The notes under the pieces: generated by a model
What the model was told of the DNA's origin: nothing
Database searches by the model: none
Seen by the model: the letters and a program-made list of their open reading frames with translations, nothing else
Made by a program: the position numbers and the translations under genes
Source of the DNA: Pseudomonadota bacterium
Lineage (GTDB): Bacteria > Bdellovibrionota > Bacteriovoracia > Bacteriovoracales > Bacteriovoracaceae
Length of the DNA: 64,000 bases
Reading direction: 5' to 3'
Assembly: GCA_027487685.1 (NCBI GenBank)
Contig: JAIYDC010000091.1
Location: 1-64,000 of the forward strand
Shown here: positions 1-7,931 of the stretch, piece by piece
Layout: every line of letters starts with the position of its first letter
Numbering within the stretch: position 1 is the stretch's first letter

Positions 1-70
1 CAACGATGAGTGCCGTAGGATTGATTTCTCGACCACCGAAGGGGGCAAAGCCGGAGACTAAAATGCGCAT
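1..70 (-). CDS. pcp: Pyroglutamyl-peptidase I, N-terminal fragment (runs off the window)
   Basis: Only the first 23 codons are inside the window, reading leftward from an ATG at 70. The peptide begins MRILVSGFAPFGGREINPTA, which matches the N-terminus of pyroglutamyl-peptidase I (peptidase family C15), including the GF-PFGG loop and the Asn-Pro that follows. The family removes N-terminal pyroglutamate from peptides in the cytoplasm. The catalytic Glu, Cys and His lie beyond the left edge, so activity cannot be judged. It begins 20 bp after the stop of rlmN on the same strand and may be its operon partner. Confidence 0.75.
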   Translation of the reverse strand, partial: MRILVSGFAPFGGREINPTALIV

Positions 71-89
71 GTCTTAATCATGCCGGCCC

Positions 90-1160
90 TTAACGCGCAG
101 TCAAGGGCCCGTTAACTCCGAAGCGGGTGTTAAGCTGACCGCAGGCGGCAAGGATCTCGTCGCCTTTAGTCTTTCTGATGACAGTGGGAATACGGTGGTG
201 ATCCAAATGGCGCTTAAATCGTTCGACCTTTTCGGCGTCAGGTCGCTGGTAGCTCGTCCCTGGAAAAGGATTAAATGGAATGAGACTTATGAAAGCGTTG
301 CGTCCGGCCAGGTAGAGACCCGTAGCCTCCGCATCTTCTTCAGAATCGTTGAAGTCCTTTATCAGCAGGACCTCATAGGTCACGAAACGGGCACGACCCT
401 CCGGGATCGCCTCTGCAAAGGCCACCACCTCGTCGATGGGGTAGCGCTGATTTAAGGGAATCAGTTGGTCCCGTTTTTCCTTCATGGGAGAGTGGAGCGA
501 GACAGCGATGTTAACTTTCGGCATCTCCTCTTTCCAGCGCCGAAGTCCCGGAAGATAACCGGCGGTCGAAATCGTAATCTTATGGGGCGCCAGACCTAGA
601 CCGCGACGCTCCAAGAGAATCTCCGTTGCGGTTTTCACGGCATCGAAGTTGTGCAGGGGCTCCCCCTGGCCCATAAAGACCACGTTCAAGATCTTATCGT
701 CCTCGGGACGCGCCTGAGTGAGCCAGGAGGAGGCACCGATGAACTGGCCGATGATTTCTTCAACAGCGAGATGGCGCGTGAGGCCTTGAGTGCCGGTGTG
801 GCAAAAACTGCACTTCATAGCGCAGCCGACCTGGGAAGAAAGGCATAGCGTATATTTGTTATTAAACGGGATAAGAACCGACTCCACTGTTAACTCGTCC
901 CTAAGCCGGAAGAGGAACTTCACTGTCCGGTCTGCTGATTCCTGGACCGTCTGGATGACCGGGAGCTGGAAGTCGAAGTATTCTTTGACAAAATTTCGAC
1001 TGACTATGGCCAGGTCCGCAACACAGGGGTCCGTGCGCTTTTTCTTATGGTGCCAATTATAGAGCAGAGCTGGACCGGACTCGGGGAGCCTATGTTGATG
1101 GAAGAGCTCGCCAAGGGCCTTTAGGGTATAGCTGTAAAAGGAGACATTCCGGTCAGTCAT
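90..1160 (-). CDS. rlmN: Dual-specificity rRNA/tRNA adenine C2-methyltransferase RlmN
   Basis: A radical-SAM enzyme of 356 residues, the usual length for RlmN. It methylates C2 of adenine 2503 in 23S rRNA and, in many bacteria, adenine 37 of some tRNAs. The SAM [4Fe-4S] triad is visible as GCAMKCSFCHTG (CxxxCxxC), followed by the family motif VVFMGQGEPLHN. The C-terminal catalytic cysteine is in the segment ILAACGQL near residue 343. The N-terminal part holds the accessory RNA-binding region. Cfr is a close relative, but the housekeeping context favours RlmN. No strong Shine-Dalgarno sequence is seen before the ATG. Confidence 0.93.
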   Translation of the reverse strand: MTDRNVSFYSYTLKALGELFHQHRLPESGPALLYNWHHKKKRTDPCVADLAIVSRNFVKEYFDFQLPVIQTVQESADRTVKFLFRLRDELTVESVLIPFNNKYTLCLSSQVGCAMKCSFCHTGTQGLTRHLAVEEIIGQFIGASSWLTQARPEDDKILNVVFMGQGEPLHNFDAVKTATEILLERRGLGLAPHKITISTAGYLPGLRRWKEEMPKVNIAVSLHSPMKEKRDQLIPLNQRYPIDEVVAFAEAIPEGRARFVTYEVLLIKDFNDSEEDAEATGLYLAGRNAFISLIPFNPFPGTSYQRPDAEKVERFKRHLDHHRIPTVIRKTKGDEILAACGQLNTRFGVNGPLTAR

Positions 1161-1221
1161 AGCGGTGGGATTTGTACCACATTACCTTGAAATCTCAAAG
1201 CTCGGGTCATAGAATCATCAG

Positions 1222-1647
1222 ATGACCGATAAAAAATGGCCCCTCCTCTTTTGCGCCTGGCTCGTCGCCTGCGCCTCGACTTTGGGGAGCCTCTTCTTTA
1301 GTAATGTCATGAACCTTCCACCCTGTAGCCTTTGTTGGTACCAGCGGATCTTCATGTATCCTCTCGTTGCGGTGTTTTTTATGGGGCTCTTCCCTTTCAC
1401 TGCGTCGGTGCTAAGGTTCTCGTTTCCTCTCGTCATCGCAGGCCAGCTCACGGCCGCCTACCATAATCTTCTCTACTATAAGATTTTGCCGGAAAGTGCG
1501 GCCCCCTGCCAGCAGGGGATCTCATGCACCTCGGTTCAGATCGAATGGTTCGGCTTCGTGACGATTCCGTTCCTCTCCTTCACCGGTTTTTCATTGATTC
1601 TGCTTCTCCTGGTCATTTTAAAAAAGGAAGTTTCTCGTGAAAGCTAA
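1222..1647 (+). CDS. Disulfide bond formation protein, DsbB/BdbC-like
   Basis: A 141-residue inner-membrane protein with four hydrophobic segments, the size of short BdbC-type DsbB proteins. A CxxC pair (CSLC, about residues 32-35) sits in the first periplasmic loop next to WYQR, and a second cysteine pair (PCQQGISC) sits in the second loop. That is the arrangement used to pass electrons from the DsbA-type oxidase to quinone. It overlaps the next gene, a DsbA-like thioredoxin, by 11 bp. The two are clearly a redox pair acting on exported proteins, which suits the large number of cysteine-containing secreted proteins encoded nearby. Confidence 0.88.
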   Translation: MTDKKWPLLFCAWLVACASTLGSLFFSNVMNLPPCSLCWYQRIFMYPLVAVFFMGLFPFTASVLRFSFPLVIAGQLTAAYHNLLYYKILPESAAPCQQGISCTSVQIEWFGFVTIPFLSFTGFSLILLLLVILKKEVSRES

Positions 1648-2302
1648 GCTCATGATCATCGGCATTGCCCTCATGTCACTTGCTACCGTTTATTTGGTCG
1701 CGACAAAGTTGTACCGAAGTGAACAATCGCAAAAACTCGCAGTGATGGCGACCGAGGATTTAGCGCGGTTTGTTCCTGAGCACGCGCCGAGACTCGGTAC
1801 GGCCAACCCAAAAGTCTATTTGGTTGAGTTCCTTGATCCAGAGTGTGAGAGCTGCCGCGAGTTTTATCCGTTTGTTAAGTCCCTTCTGAAAGATTACGAC
1901 GGAAAACTCCAGCTGGTGGTCCGTTTTGCCCCCTTTCATCCGAACTCGCGCCTAGCGATCAGGATCCTGGAGGCGGCAAGAAAGCAGGACAAATTTTGGG
2001 AGACCCTCGAGGTGTTGTTCAAGCATCAGCCAGAATGGGGAAGCCATCATGCTCCACGACCGGATCTCCTGTGGTCGTTTTTACCCGAGGCCGGAGTTGA
2101 CGTGGAGAGAGTCAAGGCCGATATTCTGGACTCGGACATTGAGCGCAACCTCGAGCGTGACGTGGCCGACCTGAATGCCCTGGGAGTAAGAGGCACACCC
2201 TCATTCTTCGTCAATGGCAAACCACTTGAAGTCTTCGGCCAGGAATCACTCCGCCAATTGATTGAGCGTGAGCTCAAGGCCGTGGAAACCGCCACGCCAT
2301 AA
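1637..2302 (+). CDS. DsbA-like membrane-anchored thiol oxidoreductase (BdbD type)
   Basis: A 221-residue protein with an N-terminal membrane anchor or signal (about residues 4-24) and a thioredoxin/DsbA fold. The active site is CESC in the segment LDPECESCREFYPF, and the cis-proline loop appears as GVRGTPSFFVNG near residue 190. It should introduce or accept disulfides in the periplasm and be re-oxidised by the DsbB-like protein just upstream, with which it overlaps. The start is a GTG at 1637 preceded by AAGGAAG. The 3' end overlaps convergent rlmF by 29 bp. The CESC active site is not the CPHC of E. coli DsbA, so a reducing or specialised role is possible. Confidence 0.85.
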   Translation: MKAKLMIIGIALMSLATVYLVATKLYRSEQSQKLAVMATEDLARFVPEHAPRLGTANPKVYLVEFLDPECESCREFYPFVKSLLKDYDGKLQLVVRFAPFHPNSRLAIRILEAARKQDKFWETLEVLFKHQPEWGSHHAPRPDLLWSFLPEAGVDVERVKADILDSDIERNLERDVADLNALGVRGTPSFFVNGKPLEVFGQESLRQLIERELKAVETATP

Positions 2303-3128
2303 TCCGGCCCTTCTTCTGGCCATGCGCTAGGGGGAGGATCCGAACTTCTGCTTCGAGAAGGGCGAGCCTCTTCTCAAAGACGGAGAGGTTCCGCTCTTTT
2401 GAGACCAGTGTGGAGAACCAGCGCACTTGTGCCGCAAAAATGCGGGACTCAGTGATGAGTTTTAGGACGAACGCTCTCTCTCCTCCAGGATACCAGAGCT
2501 CATTTGAACGCCCACCAAAGTTGCGTGTCGCCGCCAGCTCTTGCCGGCCCAGGTTCTTCCATTTCCGGAGAGTCCCGGCCTGTGCGTCCTCTTCGTTGGC
2601 GTGAAAGGGTGGATTACAGATCGTGAGGTCAAAGGCCTCGGCGGGGTGGAGGACATGGGTCAAGGTCTTGGTCTTGTCTCGCTGGTGGCGGAGAGTGATG
2701 GCGTTCGAGAGAGTGTTTTTATCGATGATCAGCTGAGCACATTTAAGTGCTCTCTTACTTACATCACTGCCGACGACGCGCCAGCCATATTCTTTGTGAC
2801 CTAAAAGGGGGTAGATGCAATTGGCCCCGACACCCACATCGAAGACCCTCAGGTTCCGTGGTTCCTGGAAGAGGTCTGCAACGGTATGGATATAGTCAGC
2901 TCGACCGGGCACCGGTGGACAGAGAAATTCTTCTGGAAGCTCCCAAAAACGAATCCCGTAGCAAGTTAAAAGCAGGGCCCGATTCAAGGCACGAACGGCC
3001 TCCGGCCGGTAATAATCGATGGTCTCGGTTCCAACCTCGTTCATGACAACGAAGCCTGCGAGATCTGGAACAGCGGCGACCAGGGCCTTAAAATCGTAGG
3101 GGTCACGGTGGCGGTTTTTCAGGTGCAT
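2274..3128 (-). CDS. rlmF: 23S rRNA adenine-1618 N6-methyltransferase RlmF
   Basis: A 284-residue cytoplasmic SAM-dependent methyltransferase. The start LKNRHRDPYDF is the conserved N-terminus of RlmF (YbiN). SAM-binding motif I is VFDVGVGANCIYPLLG and the catalytic N6-adenine motif is NPPF (in TICNPPFHANEEDA). RlmF methylates N6 of A1618 in 23S rRNA. It is transcribed convergently with the DsbA-like gene and the coding ends overlap. With rlmN it is the second rRNA methylase in the first 3 kb. Confidence 0.92.
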   Translation of the reverse strand: MHLKNRHRDPYDFKALVAAVPDLAGFVVMNEVGTETIDYYRPEAVRALNRALLLTCYGIRFWELPEEFLCPPVPGRADYIHTVADLFQEPRNLRVFDVGVGANCIYPLLGHKEYGWRVVGSDVSKRALKCAQLIIDKNTLSNAITLRHQRDKTKTLTHVLHPAEAFDLTICNPPFHANEEDAQAGTLRKWKNLGRQELAATRNFGGRSNELWYPGGERAFVLKLITESRIFAAQVRWFSTLVSKERNLSVFEKRLALLEAEVRILPLAHGQKKGRIMAWRFPRP

Positions 3129-3178
3129 AATAGTGGGAAGAGTAGACCTTCTCCTCTCCCTTTGGCTATAGTTGCCTT

Positions 3179-3538
3179 ATGAGAAACATCGACCTTGTAA
3201 AACTTCACCAGGAGATCGAGGCCTTCGTGGCCGAACGCGACTGGGATCAGTTCCATTCTGTGAAAAATCTGAGTATGGCCCTCACGGTTGAGGCTTCAGA
3301 GCTCCAGGAAATCTTCCAGTGGATGGGCGAGGCGGAGTCGAATCAGGTCCAAGGTGACGAGAAGCTGCGCGGGCGGGTTTCTGATGAACTCGCCGATGTT
3401 TTTGTCTACCTCCTCCGGATCGCTGGAAAGACGGGGATTGACCTCGAGGCTGCGGTTCGAAGCAAGATGCAGCAGAACGCGAAGAAATATCCGGTAGATC
3501 TTTCGCGGGGCAACTCGCGCAAGTACGACCAGCTCTAG
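3179..3538 (+). CDS. MazG-like nucleotide pyrophosphohydrolase
   Basis: A 119-residue all-alpha NTP pyrophosphatase of the MazG/RS21-C6 (dCTPase-like) group. The metal-binding acidic residues are in EASELQEIFQWM (ExxE type) and in the second helix pair DELADVFVYLLRIA (ExxD type). These enzymes hydrolyse (d)NTPs, often modified ones, to monophosphate and pyrophosphate, and so sanitise the nucleotide pool. It has its own start 50 bp from the divergent rlmF start, so the two share a promoter region. Confidence 0.88.
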   Translation: MRNIDLVKLHQEIEAFVAERDWDQFHSVKNLSMALTVEASELQEIFQWMGEAESNQVQGDEKLRGRVSDELADVFVYLLRIAGKTGIDLEAAVRSKMQQNAKKYPVDLSRGNSRKYDQL

Positions 3539-3676
3539 GCCAAAAATCGAGGCATTTTCACCTATTCTTTGGTTTTTTCTGCTACATCTGGCAGGGAAGC
3601 TTCCTTCTTATAATGGCTTACAAGATTGACCTTTTCTCCTCTAGAATGTGGCCTACCTGAACCTACAGGATGAAAT

Positions 3677-4636
3677 ATGGTTATAGAGACAGAGGTAGGA
3701 CGTCTTGTAAAAATGGATGTCGTTCATCTCTTAAAGTTTAGAGACAACTTTATTGGGGTCGAGGTGCACGTTCACGTTTCAGGCAAATACCTCAAGCTCA
3801 ATTACGCTAACGATGTGTTTGTACAGATTCTTAAAAAGCTTCAAGATAAAGGAGTGAATGAGGTCTTCATCAACGAGGATGACTGCAAACGAATTATCGA
3901 GGAGGTCAAACAGTCCCTCTCGGATCAATCGTTAAATGACACTAAGATGGAAAAGGCCAGGAGAGTTGAGGTGGTAAGCGCGGCCTTCGAGACTGTGAAG
4001 GGTGTCATAAACCAACTTGGCGTTGAGCCAGAAACTGTGCAACTTCTAAAAACCATCAATACTCGGGCGATGGCACTTCTTCAGGACTCTCCGTCGCTGC
4101 TAGCTTTCATCAAAGAGTTTAAGAAAAACTGTTCTGAGGAATTTCTCCTCTGCATCCTTACTAACTACGTGATGTCTTTGATAATTGATAAGTTCCCCTG
4201 GAAATCCGCTCAGGTCAAAGAAAAGGGGGCCCTCGCTTCGCTCATGTGCGACATGACACTTAAAGCGGATGACTTCGCTCAGTTAAGAGCATGGAATCGA
4301 AATGGCGGTGAGCTTGCGGAACGCCTCAAAAGGCACCCCGTGGATATCGCGGAGAAGCTCAAAAAAGACAAACTTCTCATCCCGATTGAGACGATTACGA
4401 TCATCGAACAGCATCATGAACTCCCAGATGGCTCAGGATTTCCTTACGGTATCTCGGCCAATCGCTTTAATCAATTGTCAGCGATCTTTATCGTCAGTCA
4501 GCAGTTCACTGAACGGCTTCATGATTCTCGCTACGACTATGACAAGCGTGTGGAAATTATAACTGAGATCCGTAGGCGGTATTCATCGAAGGTGTTTGAT
4601 AAGGCCGTTGATGCTTTGGCACTTGTTCTTGCTTAG
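3677..4636 (+). CDS. Degenerate HD-GYP domain protein
   Basis: A 319-residue protein. The C-terminal third keeps the second half of an HD-GYP domain: EQHHELPDGSGFPYG followed by an NQLSAIFIVSQQF helix, matching the HHE-DGSGYP-G signature of cyclic-di-GMP phosphodiesterases. The upstream metal-binding HD dyad expected before it is replaced by LMCDMTLK, so the catalytic His is missing, and the GYP motif reads GFP. It is therefore more likely a c-di-GMP sensor or a protein-interaction module than an active phosphodiesterase. The N-terminal 120 residues are of unknown type (a PilZ-like or receiver-like fold cannot be excluded). It stands alone. Confidence 0.7.
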   Translation: MVIETEVGRLVKMDVVHLLKFRDNFIGVEVHVHVSGKYLKLNYANDVFVQILKKLQDKGVNEVFINEDDCKRIIEEVKQSLSDQSLNDTKMEKARRVEVVSAAFETVKGVINQLGVEPETVQLLKTINTRAMALLQDSPSLLAFIKEFKKNCSEEFLLCILTNYVMSLIIDKFPWKSAQVKEKGALASLMCDMTLKADDFAQLRAWNRNGGELAERLKRHPVDIAEKLKKDKLLIPIETITIIEQHHELPDGSGFPYGISANRFNQLSAIFIVSQQFTERLHDSRYDYDKRVEIITEIRRRYSSKVFDKAVDALALVLA

Positions 4637-4700
4637 AATGAGGATCCTCTCAAACCCTGAGATGTTTTCATTGAGCATTGCTTGTCGTATTCTTTTTGTC

Positions 4701-5591
4701 ATGATGAAAATCTTTCTTGTCGTGACCATCTGTTTATTAAGCTCACTCACTTACGCCTGTAAAATTAATTGGAAGAGGCTTCCTCAGAAAGTTCCTTCTT
4801 TTGCTGAGAAGGTCCGACCTCAAGGGTTAACGGTTTTTAAAAATAAACTAGTTCTTACAAATCACTTTAAAGATACTCCAACTTCAGGGCCCTCTGAGTT
4901 AGCTTTCCTTGACATAGAAAATTTCGCCGTGGAGAAAAAATTTTATTTCCCTAAAGACTTTTCCCATGTCGGAGGTTTAGCTTCTGATGAACATTACATT
5001 TACGCGTCAGATTTTGATAACCAAGACCTGTTACGAATTGATGTTGATGCGAGTTTTTCAAGTAATGCGCTTGTCTCAAAAAAGATCATGACCTTGGCTG
5101 CTGCTGGGGCCTCTGGTTTAAGTGTCTCTAAAGGCCTTCTCGCGGTTTCCTATTATATTGTTCCCCATAGGAGTCCTTACTTCAGTGATCGCCTGGTGCA
5201 GTTTTATGATTTAACTTCAGGTAAGAGAGTCTCATTTGAAGGGAAGATATTAGGCAGTAATTTTTCTCAGGGATTAACTTTTATCAACCACAAATCGAAG
5301 CTTTATTTGATCGAGGCAATAAATGTATTTTCGAGTGTCATGAGGTACTGGCTGACAGGCCTGGATGATGCTCCTGATCTGATTCGTGTTTATGCCGTCG
5401 ATATTGCTGCTAAGAAAATTACTCATCTAAAGGACGACTTGATTCCATCTCTCATGGTTGAAGACCTGGCATTTGATGGTGACAAGTATCTTTATACTAC
5501 TGATGAGCAGGACTTCCATTTTTACCGTGGGACCTTTCAAAGTGACTGTTTATTAGAGAGTGGCACAGACAAAAATGCTAAAAGCATCTAA
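4701..5591 (+). CDS. Exported protein of unknown function, possible beta-propeller
   Basis: The open frame begins at 4596 inside the previous gene, but ATG 4701 gives a clean Sec signal peptide (MMKIFLVVTICLLSSLTYA) and is the chosen start, for 296 residues. The mature part has repeated beta-rich stretches with short acidic turns (for example FDNQDLLRIDVDA, DLAFDGDKYLYTTDEQ). These resemble blades of a six-bladed propeller of the strictosidine-synthase/NHL kind, but no family signature is clear. The sequence is AT-richer than neighbouring core genes, suggesting accessory origin. Its function is not recognised. Confidence 0.7.
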   Translation: MMKIFLVVTICLLSSLTYACKINWKRLPQKVPSFAEKVRPQGLTVFKNKLVLTNHFKDTPTSGPSELAFLDIENFAVEKKFYFPKDFSHVGGLASDEHYIYASDFDNQDLLRIDVDASFSSNALVSKKIMTLAAAGASGLSVSKGLLAVSYYIVPHRSPYFSDRLVQFYDLTSGKRVSFEGKILGSNFSQGLTFINHKSKLYLIEAINVFSSVMRYWLTGLDDAPDLIRVYAVDIAAKKITHLKDDLIPSLMVEDLAFDGDKYLYTTDEQDFHFYRGTFQSDCLLESGTDKNAKSI

Positions 5592-5616
5592 GTATCCTTA
5601 CTCTATTTATAAGGAA

Positions 5617-5965
5617 TCATTTATCCCTGGCTCCCTTCTTAAAGCTGATCTTCATCGTCTCACCCAGGGCCCTAGAACTCTCACAAGAACATCGAGTGAA
5701 ATTCCATAAGTATCACTTTTAAGAATCTTGGTGATTCGCCCTCTGGATGTTCCAGAGAGGGCGGCCAGGTCAGTTACAGTTAGTTCACTGGCCTTGGCGC
5801 TTGAGATGATTTTATTAGTGACCATCAGCCGGACTTCCCATTCGATCGCATCAATGGGGGAGAGTCCAAGTCATCCCGCAAGTTGTTTCGCATTTTTATT
5901 CACGACAACTTTGCTCTTTTTCAGAACATATCCTTTAGGCTTTTTTGCCTTGATCGATATCTTTG
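5617..5965 (-). pseudogene. Decayed XRE-type antitoxin (HigA-like) remnant
   Basis: Read leftward, this stretch encodes KPKGYVLKKSKVVVNKNAKQ, then a stop (5871-5873), then GLSPIDAIEWEVRLMVTNKI and a helix-turn-helix LTVTDLAALSGTSRGRITKI followed by GISLDVLVRVLG. This is the normal plan of the small XRE antitoxins paired with Gp49/HigB-like toxins. A one-base loss near 5667 throws the tail out of frame; in the shifted frame the expected ending (LGETMKISFKKGARDK) is recovered with a stop at 5617. An in-frame stop and a frameshift make it a pseudogene. Confidence 0.65.
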
Positions 5966-5971
5966 GACGAC

Positions 5972-6157
5972 GTCTTCTCCCTTTACTCTCAATTCAGAGC
6001 ATCCTTTTCTTAGAGAGGGCATAGGCCTTGATTGTGGCACGCTAAGAGATTCACCTCTTTGGAGTTTAAAAAGAAGCTAGCCGAGCTTCTTTTTAATTTG
6101 GTCGGGGAAAGCTTGAACTTCCTTTAGTGTCTTTTTATTCCAGACAATTTTGTTCAT
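5972..6157 (-). pseudogene. Decayed HigB/RelE-type toxin (Gp49-like) remnant
   Basis: From an ATG at 6157, preceded by GAGGAG, the reading is MNKIVWNKKTLKEVQAFPDQ, IKKKLG, stop (6077-6079), LLFKLQRGESLSVPQSRPMP, SLRKGCSELRVKGED. This matches the N-terminal two thirds of phage-derived Gp49-like HigB/RelE toxins, which cleave mRNA on the ribosome. The C-terminal third (normally the RVFYF and HAFxKKTQKTP segments) is missing, and the frame runs into the antitoxin remnant. The premature stop and C-terminal deletion show the toxin is dead, consistent with its equally broken antitoxin. Confidence 0.65.
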
Positions 6158-6291
6158 AAATCTCCTCGAGGAGGAGTGTACCATATCCGGTATATTGATG
6201 CAGTTGTAAGTTATTTCATTGAGATCCTTTCTATGGCGAAGGACCTGCCAATTTACGACATACTGTTTAGAGTGAAAGGGTGAGGTCTGCC

Positions 6292-6852
6292 TTACATCAA
6301 AGGCGCGTCAGTATAACCACTCGTATTCATCACCGCTCTTAGCTGTTCGACTAAATCCGTAATGAGGACACCATTCAGATGGTCATACTCATGCTGTGCG
6401 ATGATTGCTCCGAAGCCTGAGAACTCTCCCGTCACAAACTGGCCTGAGCGGTCAAAATAGCTCATCCTGATTTTACGGTAGCGCTTGACCCGAAGTGAAC
6501 TTCCCGGGATTGAGAGGCAGCCTTCTGTGGACCAACTTTGCCCCGCCTCATTAACATACTCAACCCGGGGGTTTACGACGATGGTCAAAGGAACTCTGGC
6601 CCCACTCTTCATCACGAACAGTCGGATGGACTGGTTCACTTGGGGGGCGGCCAGGCCCACGCCGCGGGCCCTGTCCATGGTCAAAATCATATCATCGATG
6701 AGCTTCTGAAATTTCGGGTCTTCGAAACTCGCCAGCGGGACCTCACGGGCCTCTGCTCTAAGTGTCGGATGCCCAATCTTTATAATCTCCAGCTGGTCGG
6801 CAGCGGCCACAGGAAATGAGAATAGAAGGCATATCAGGAGCATGGTTTTCAT
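6292..6852 (-). CDS. Peptide deformylase with an N-terminal signal peptide
   Basis: A 186-residue polypeptide deformylase. All three family motifs are intact: GVGLAAPQ (64-71), EGCLSIPG (110-117, metal ligand Cys112) and QHEYDHLNG (metal ligands His154 and His158, catalytic Glu155). The unusual part is the N-terminus, MKTMLLICLLFSFPVAAADQ, a textbook Sec signal peptide with an AxA cleavage site, which places the enzyme in the periplasm rather than on the ribosome. A housekeeping deformylase would start near LEIIKIGHPT with no leader. It may remove formyl groups from imported or prey-derived formyl-peptides (inference). No clear Shine-Dalgarno sequence is visible. Confidence 0.88.
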   Translation of the reverse strand: MKTMLLICLLFSFPVAAADQLEIIKIGHPTLRAEAREVPLASFEDPKFQKLIDDMILTMDRARGVGLAAPQVNQSIRLFVMKSGARVPLTIVVNPRVEYVNEAGQSWSTEGCLSIPGSSLRVKRYRKIRMSYFDRSGQFVTGEFSGFGAIIAQHEYDHLNGVLITDLVEQLRAVMNTSGYTDAPLM

Positions 6853-6888
6853 GGTTATGAGTAAACCAGACTCCTGAGGGAACTACAA

Positions 6889-6945
6889 CGGCTTTAAAAG
6901 ATGTAACTAATCCCTGATCGCCTTTAACTCTGTTTGTGTCCGCTC
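6889..6945 (-). pseudogene. Fragment of a duplicated cytochrome c gene (C-terminal end)
   Basis: Reading leftward this gives TQTELKAIRD, stop, LHLLKP. The intact cytochrome c lipoprotein gene at 7932-8489 ends TQTELKAIRDYLRLLKPQ. A core of 23 bases (6908-6930) is identical to 7957-7979, and similarity continues a few bases on each side. Only about 18 codons survive, with a stop replacing Tyr, so this is a duplication scar rather than a gene. It lies just downstream of the stop of the 6961-7545 gene. Confidence 0.6.
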
Positions 6946-6960
6946 TTTGTTGTCTGCAGA

Positions 6961-7545
6961 TCAAATCCGCTGCGGGCCTCTTGCCTGTCCTTCTTGAGAC
7001 TCCCCAGGGACATGCTGTTCTTGCGCTGGTAAAGCTCCCCTCCTCCGGAGATAGTCTCTCATAAGAGATTCCATCGTCCTAATACTTGGAGCGCTGTAGG
7101 CGGTATTTAACCCTCCTGTGTCGAAGACGCACCGGAGTTGGAGTTGTGTTCCAGCTCTTGTTTCTAGAATCAGCCCATGAAGTGAATCTTGTTGGTCAGT
7201 TCTGCCGTCGTAGGTGGTGTTAGAGCTGACGACTCTGAGAGTATCTCCTCTTTCGATGACGTAGCTAGAGGCAGATGGAGTGGGGCTCTTGGGGAGTGTC
7301 AATCTACACGATCTTGCAGGGTGCATATATACTGGGTCTAGGAAATCAAATCGATCTGTTAGAACTATGTCGCGTCTCACCCTATATTGGGTATTGATCG
7401 GCAACATAAAGTACAACGACTCGGTAGAGAATGTTTGGGACGCCGGTCCACGTTCTTTACTCTGGGCCATCACACCTGAGCTGTTGGTTAGGAGTGTAAA
7501 CATAAGGCCAAGGGCGGCCACTGGTCTATACTTTGAACTTGTCAT
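6961..7545 (-). CDS. Exported protein of unknown function
   Basis: A 194-residue protein with a Sec signal peptide (about residues 1-27, ending SSGVMAQ) preceded by an AGGA ribosome site. The mature part is Ser/Thr rich, with three cysteines (two pairable, ARSCRLTL and QLRCVFDTGG), and a basic, Gln-rich tail (RRRGALPAQEQ). No family is recognised. The two cysteines could form a disulfide in the periplasm. Confidence 0.65.
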   Translation of the reverse strand: MTSSKYRPVAALGLMFTLLTNSSGVMAQSKERGPASQTFSTESLYFMLPINTQYRVRRDIVLTDRFDFLDPVYMHPARSCRLTLPKSPTPSASSYVIERGDTLRVVSSNTTYDGRTDQQDSLHGLILETRAGTQLQLRCVFDTGGLNTAYSAPSIRTMESLMRDYLRRRGALPAQEQHVPGESQEGQARGPQRI

Positions 7546-7822
7546 GAGGAGATCCTTTTTTTTTTACGTCTTTACCAAGGTTGTTAAAGGTAATAATGCA
7601 TTTTGAATGCCAAGTTTACGAAGTCTTTCATTGACCAAGTTCCTGAATAGCTTTCTTGAAGAAGGTGTTTTTGTTTTTTTTTAGACAACAGTACACAATA
7701 CATGCAGCTGAATTGAACCGTTGACATGGCAGCGACATGAGTGGGGTAAATTCTAATCTTGGACCACGGTTTTCCTATTCTCGGTTTTTCATGTGGGAAT
7801 AGATGGATCGCAGTTAATTGAG
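7546..7822. other. Intergenic stretch, no convincing gene
   Basis: Together with the terminator that follows, this is about 390 bp between two leftward genes. An 88-codon leftward frame exists, but it lacks a ribosome site and family resemblance. On the + strand a TTGACA box at 7722-7727 (in GTTGACATGG) is followed by AT-rich sequence about 17-20 bp later. A strong + strand terminator follows at 7823. A short non-coding RNA of roughly 110-130 nt between them is possible. Confidence 0.35.
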
Positions 7823-7869
7823 AAGAGGTCCCACTTTGAGACTGAAGCACAATTCGGGACCTCTTTTTT
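7823..7869 (+). terminator. Rho-independent terminator without an upstream + strand gene
   Basis: A 10-bp perfect stem, AAGAGGTCCC (7823-7832) with GGGACCTCTT (7856-7865), a 23-nt loop, and a T run starting at 7864. The T run follows the stem only on the + strand, yet the genes on both sides read leftward. It therefore points to a rightward transcript that carries no evident protein. Confidence 0.6.
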
Positions 7870-7931
7870 AAGGAACTAAAGGTCTTTTTTTGCAGTTCAT
7901 CCAGAATCAGTGGTTTAGGCCCACCCGGCTT

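Noticed and set aside
7584-7850. 88-codon leftward frame
   Set aside because: No ribosome site, no family resemblance, unusual composition, and it overlaps the terminator.
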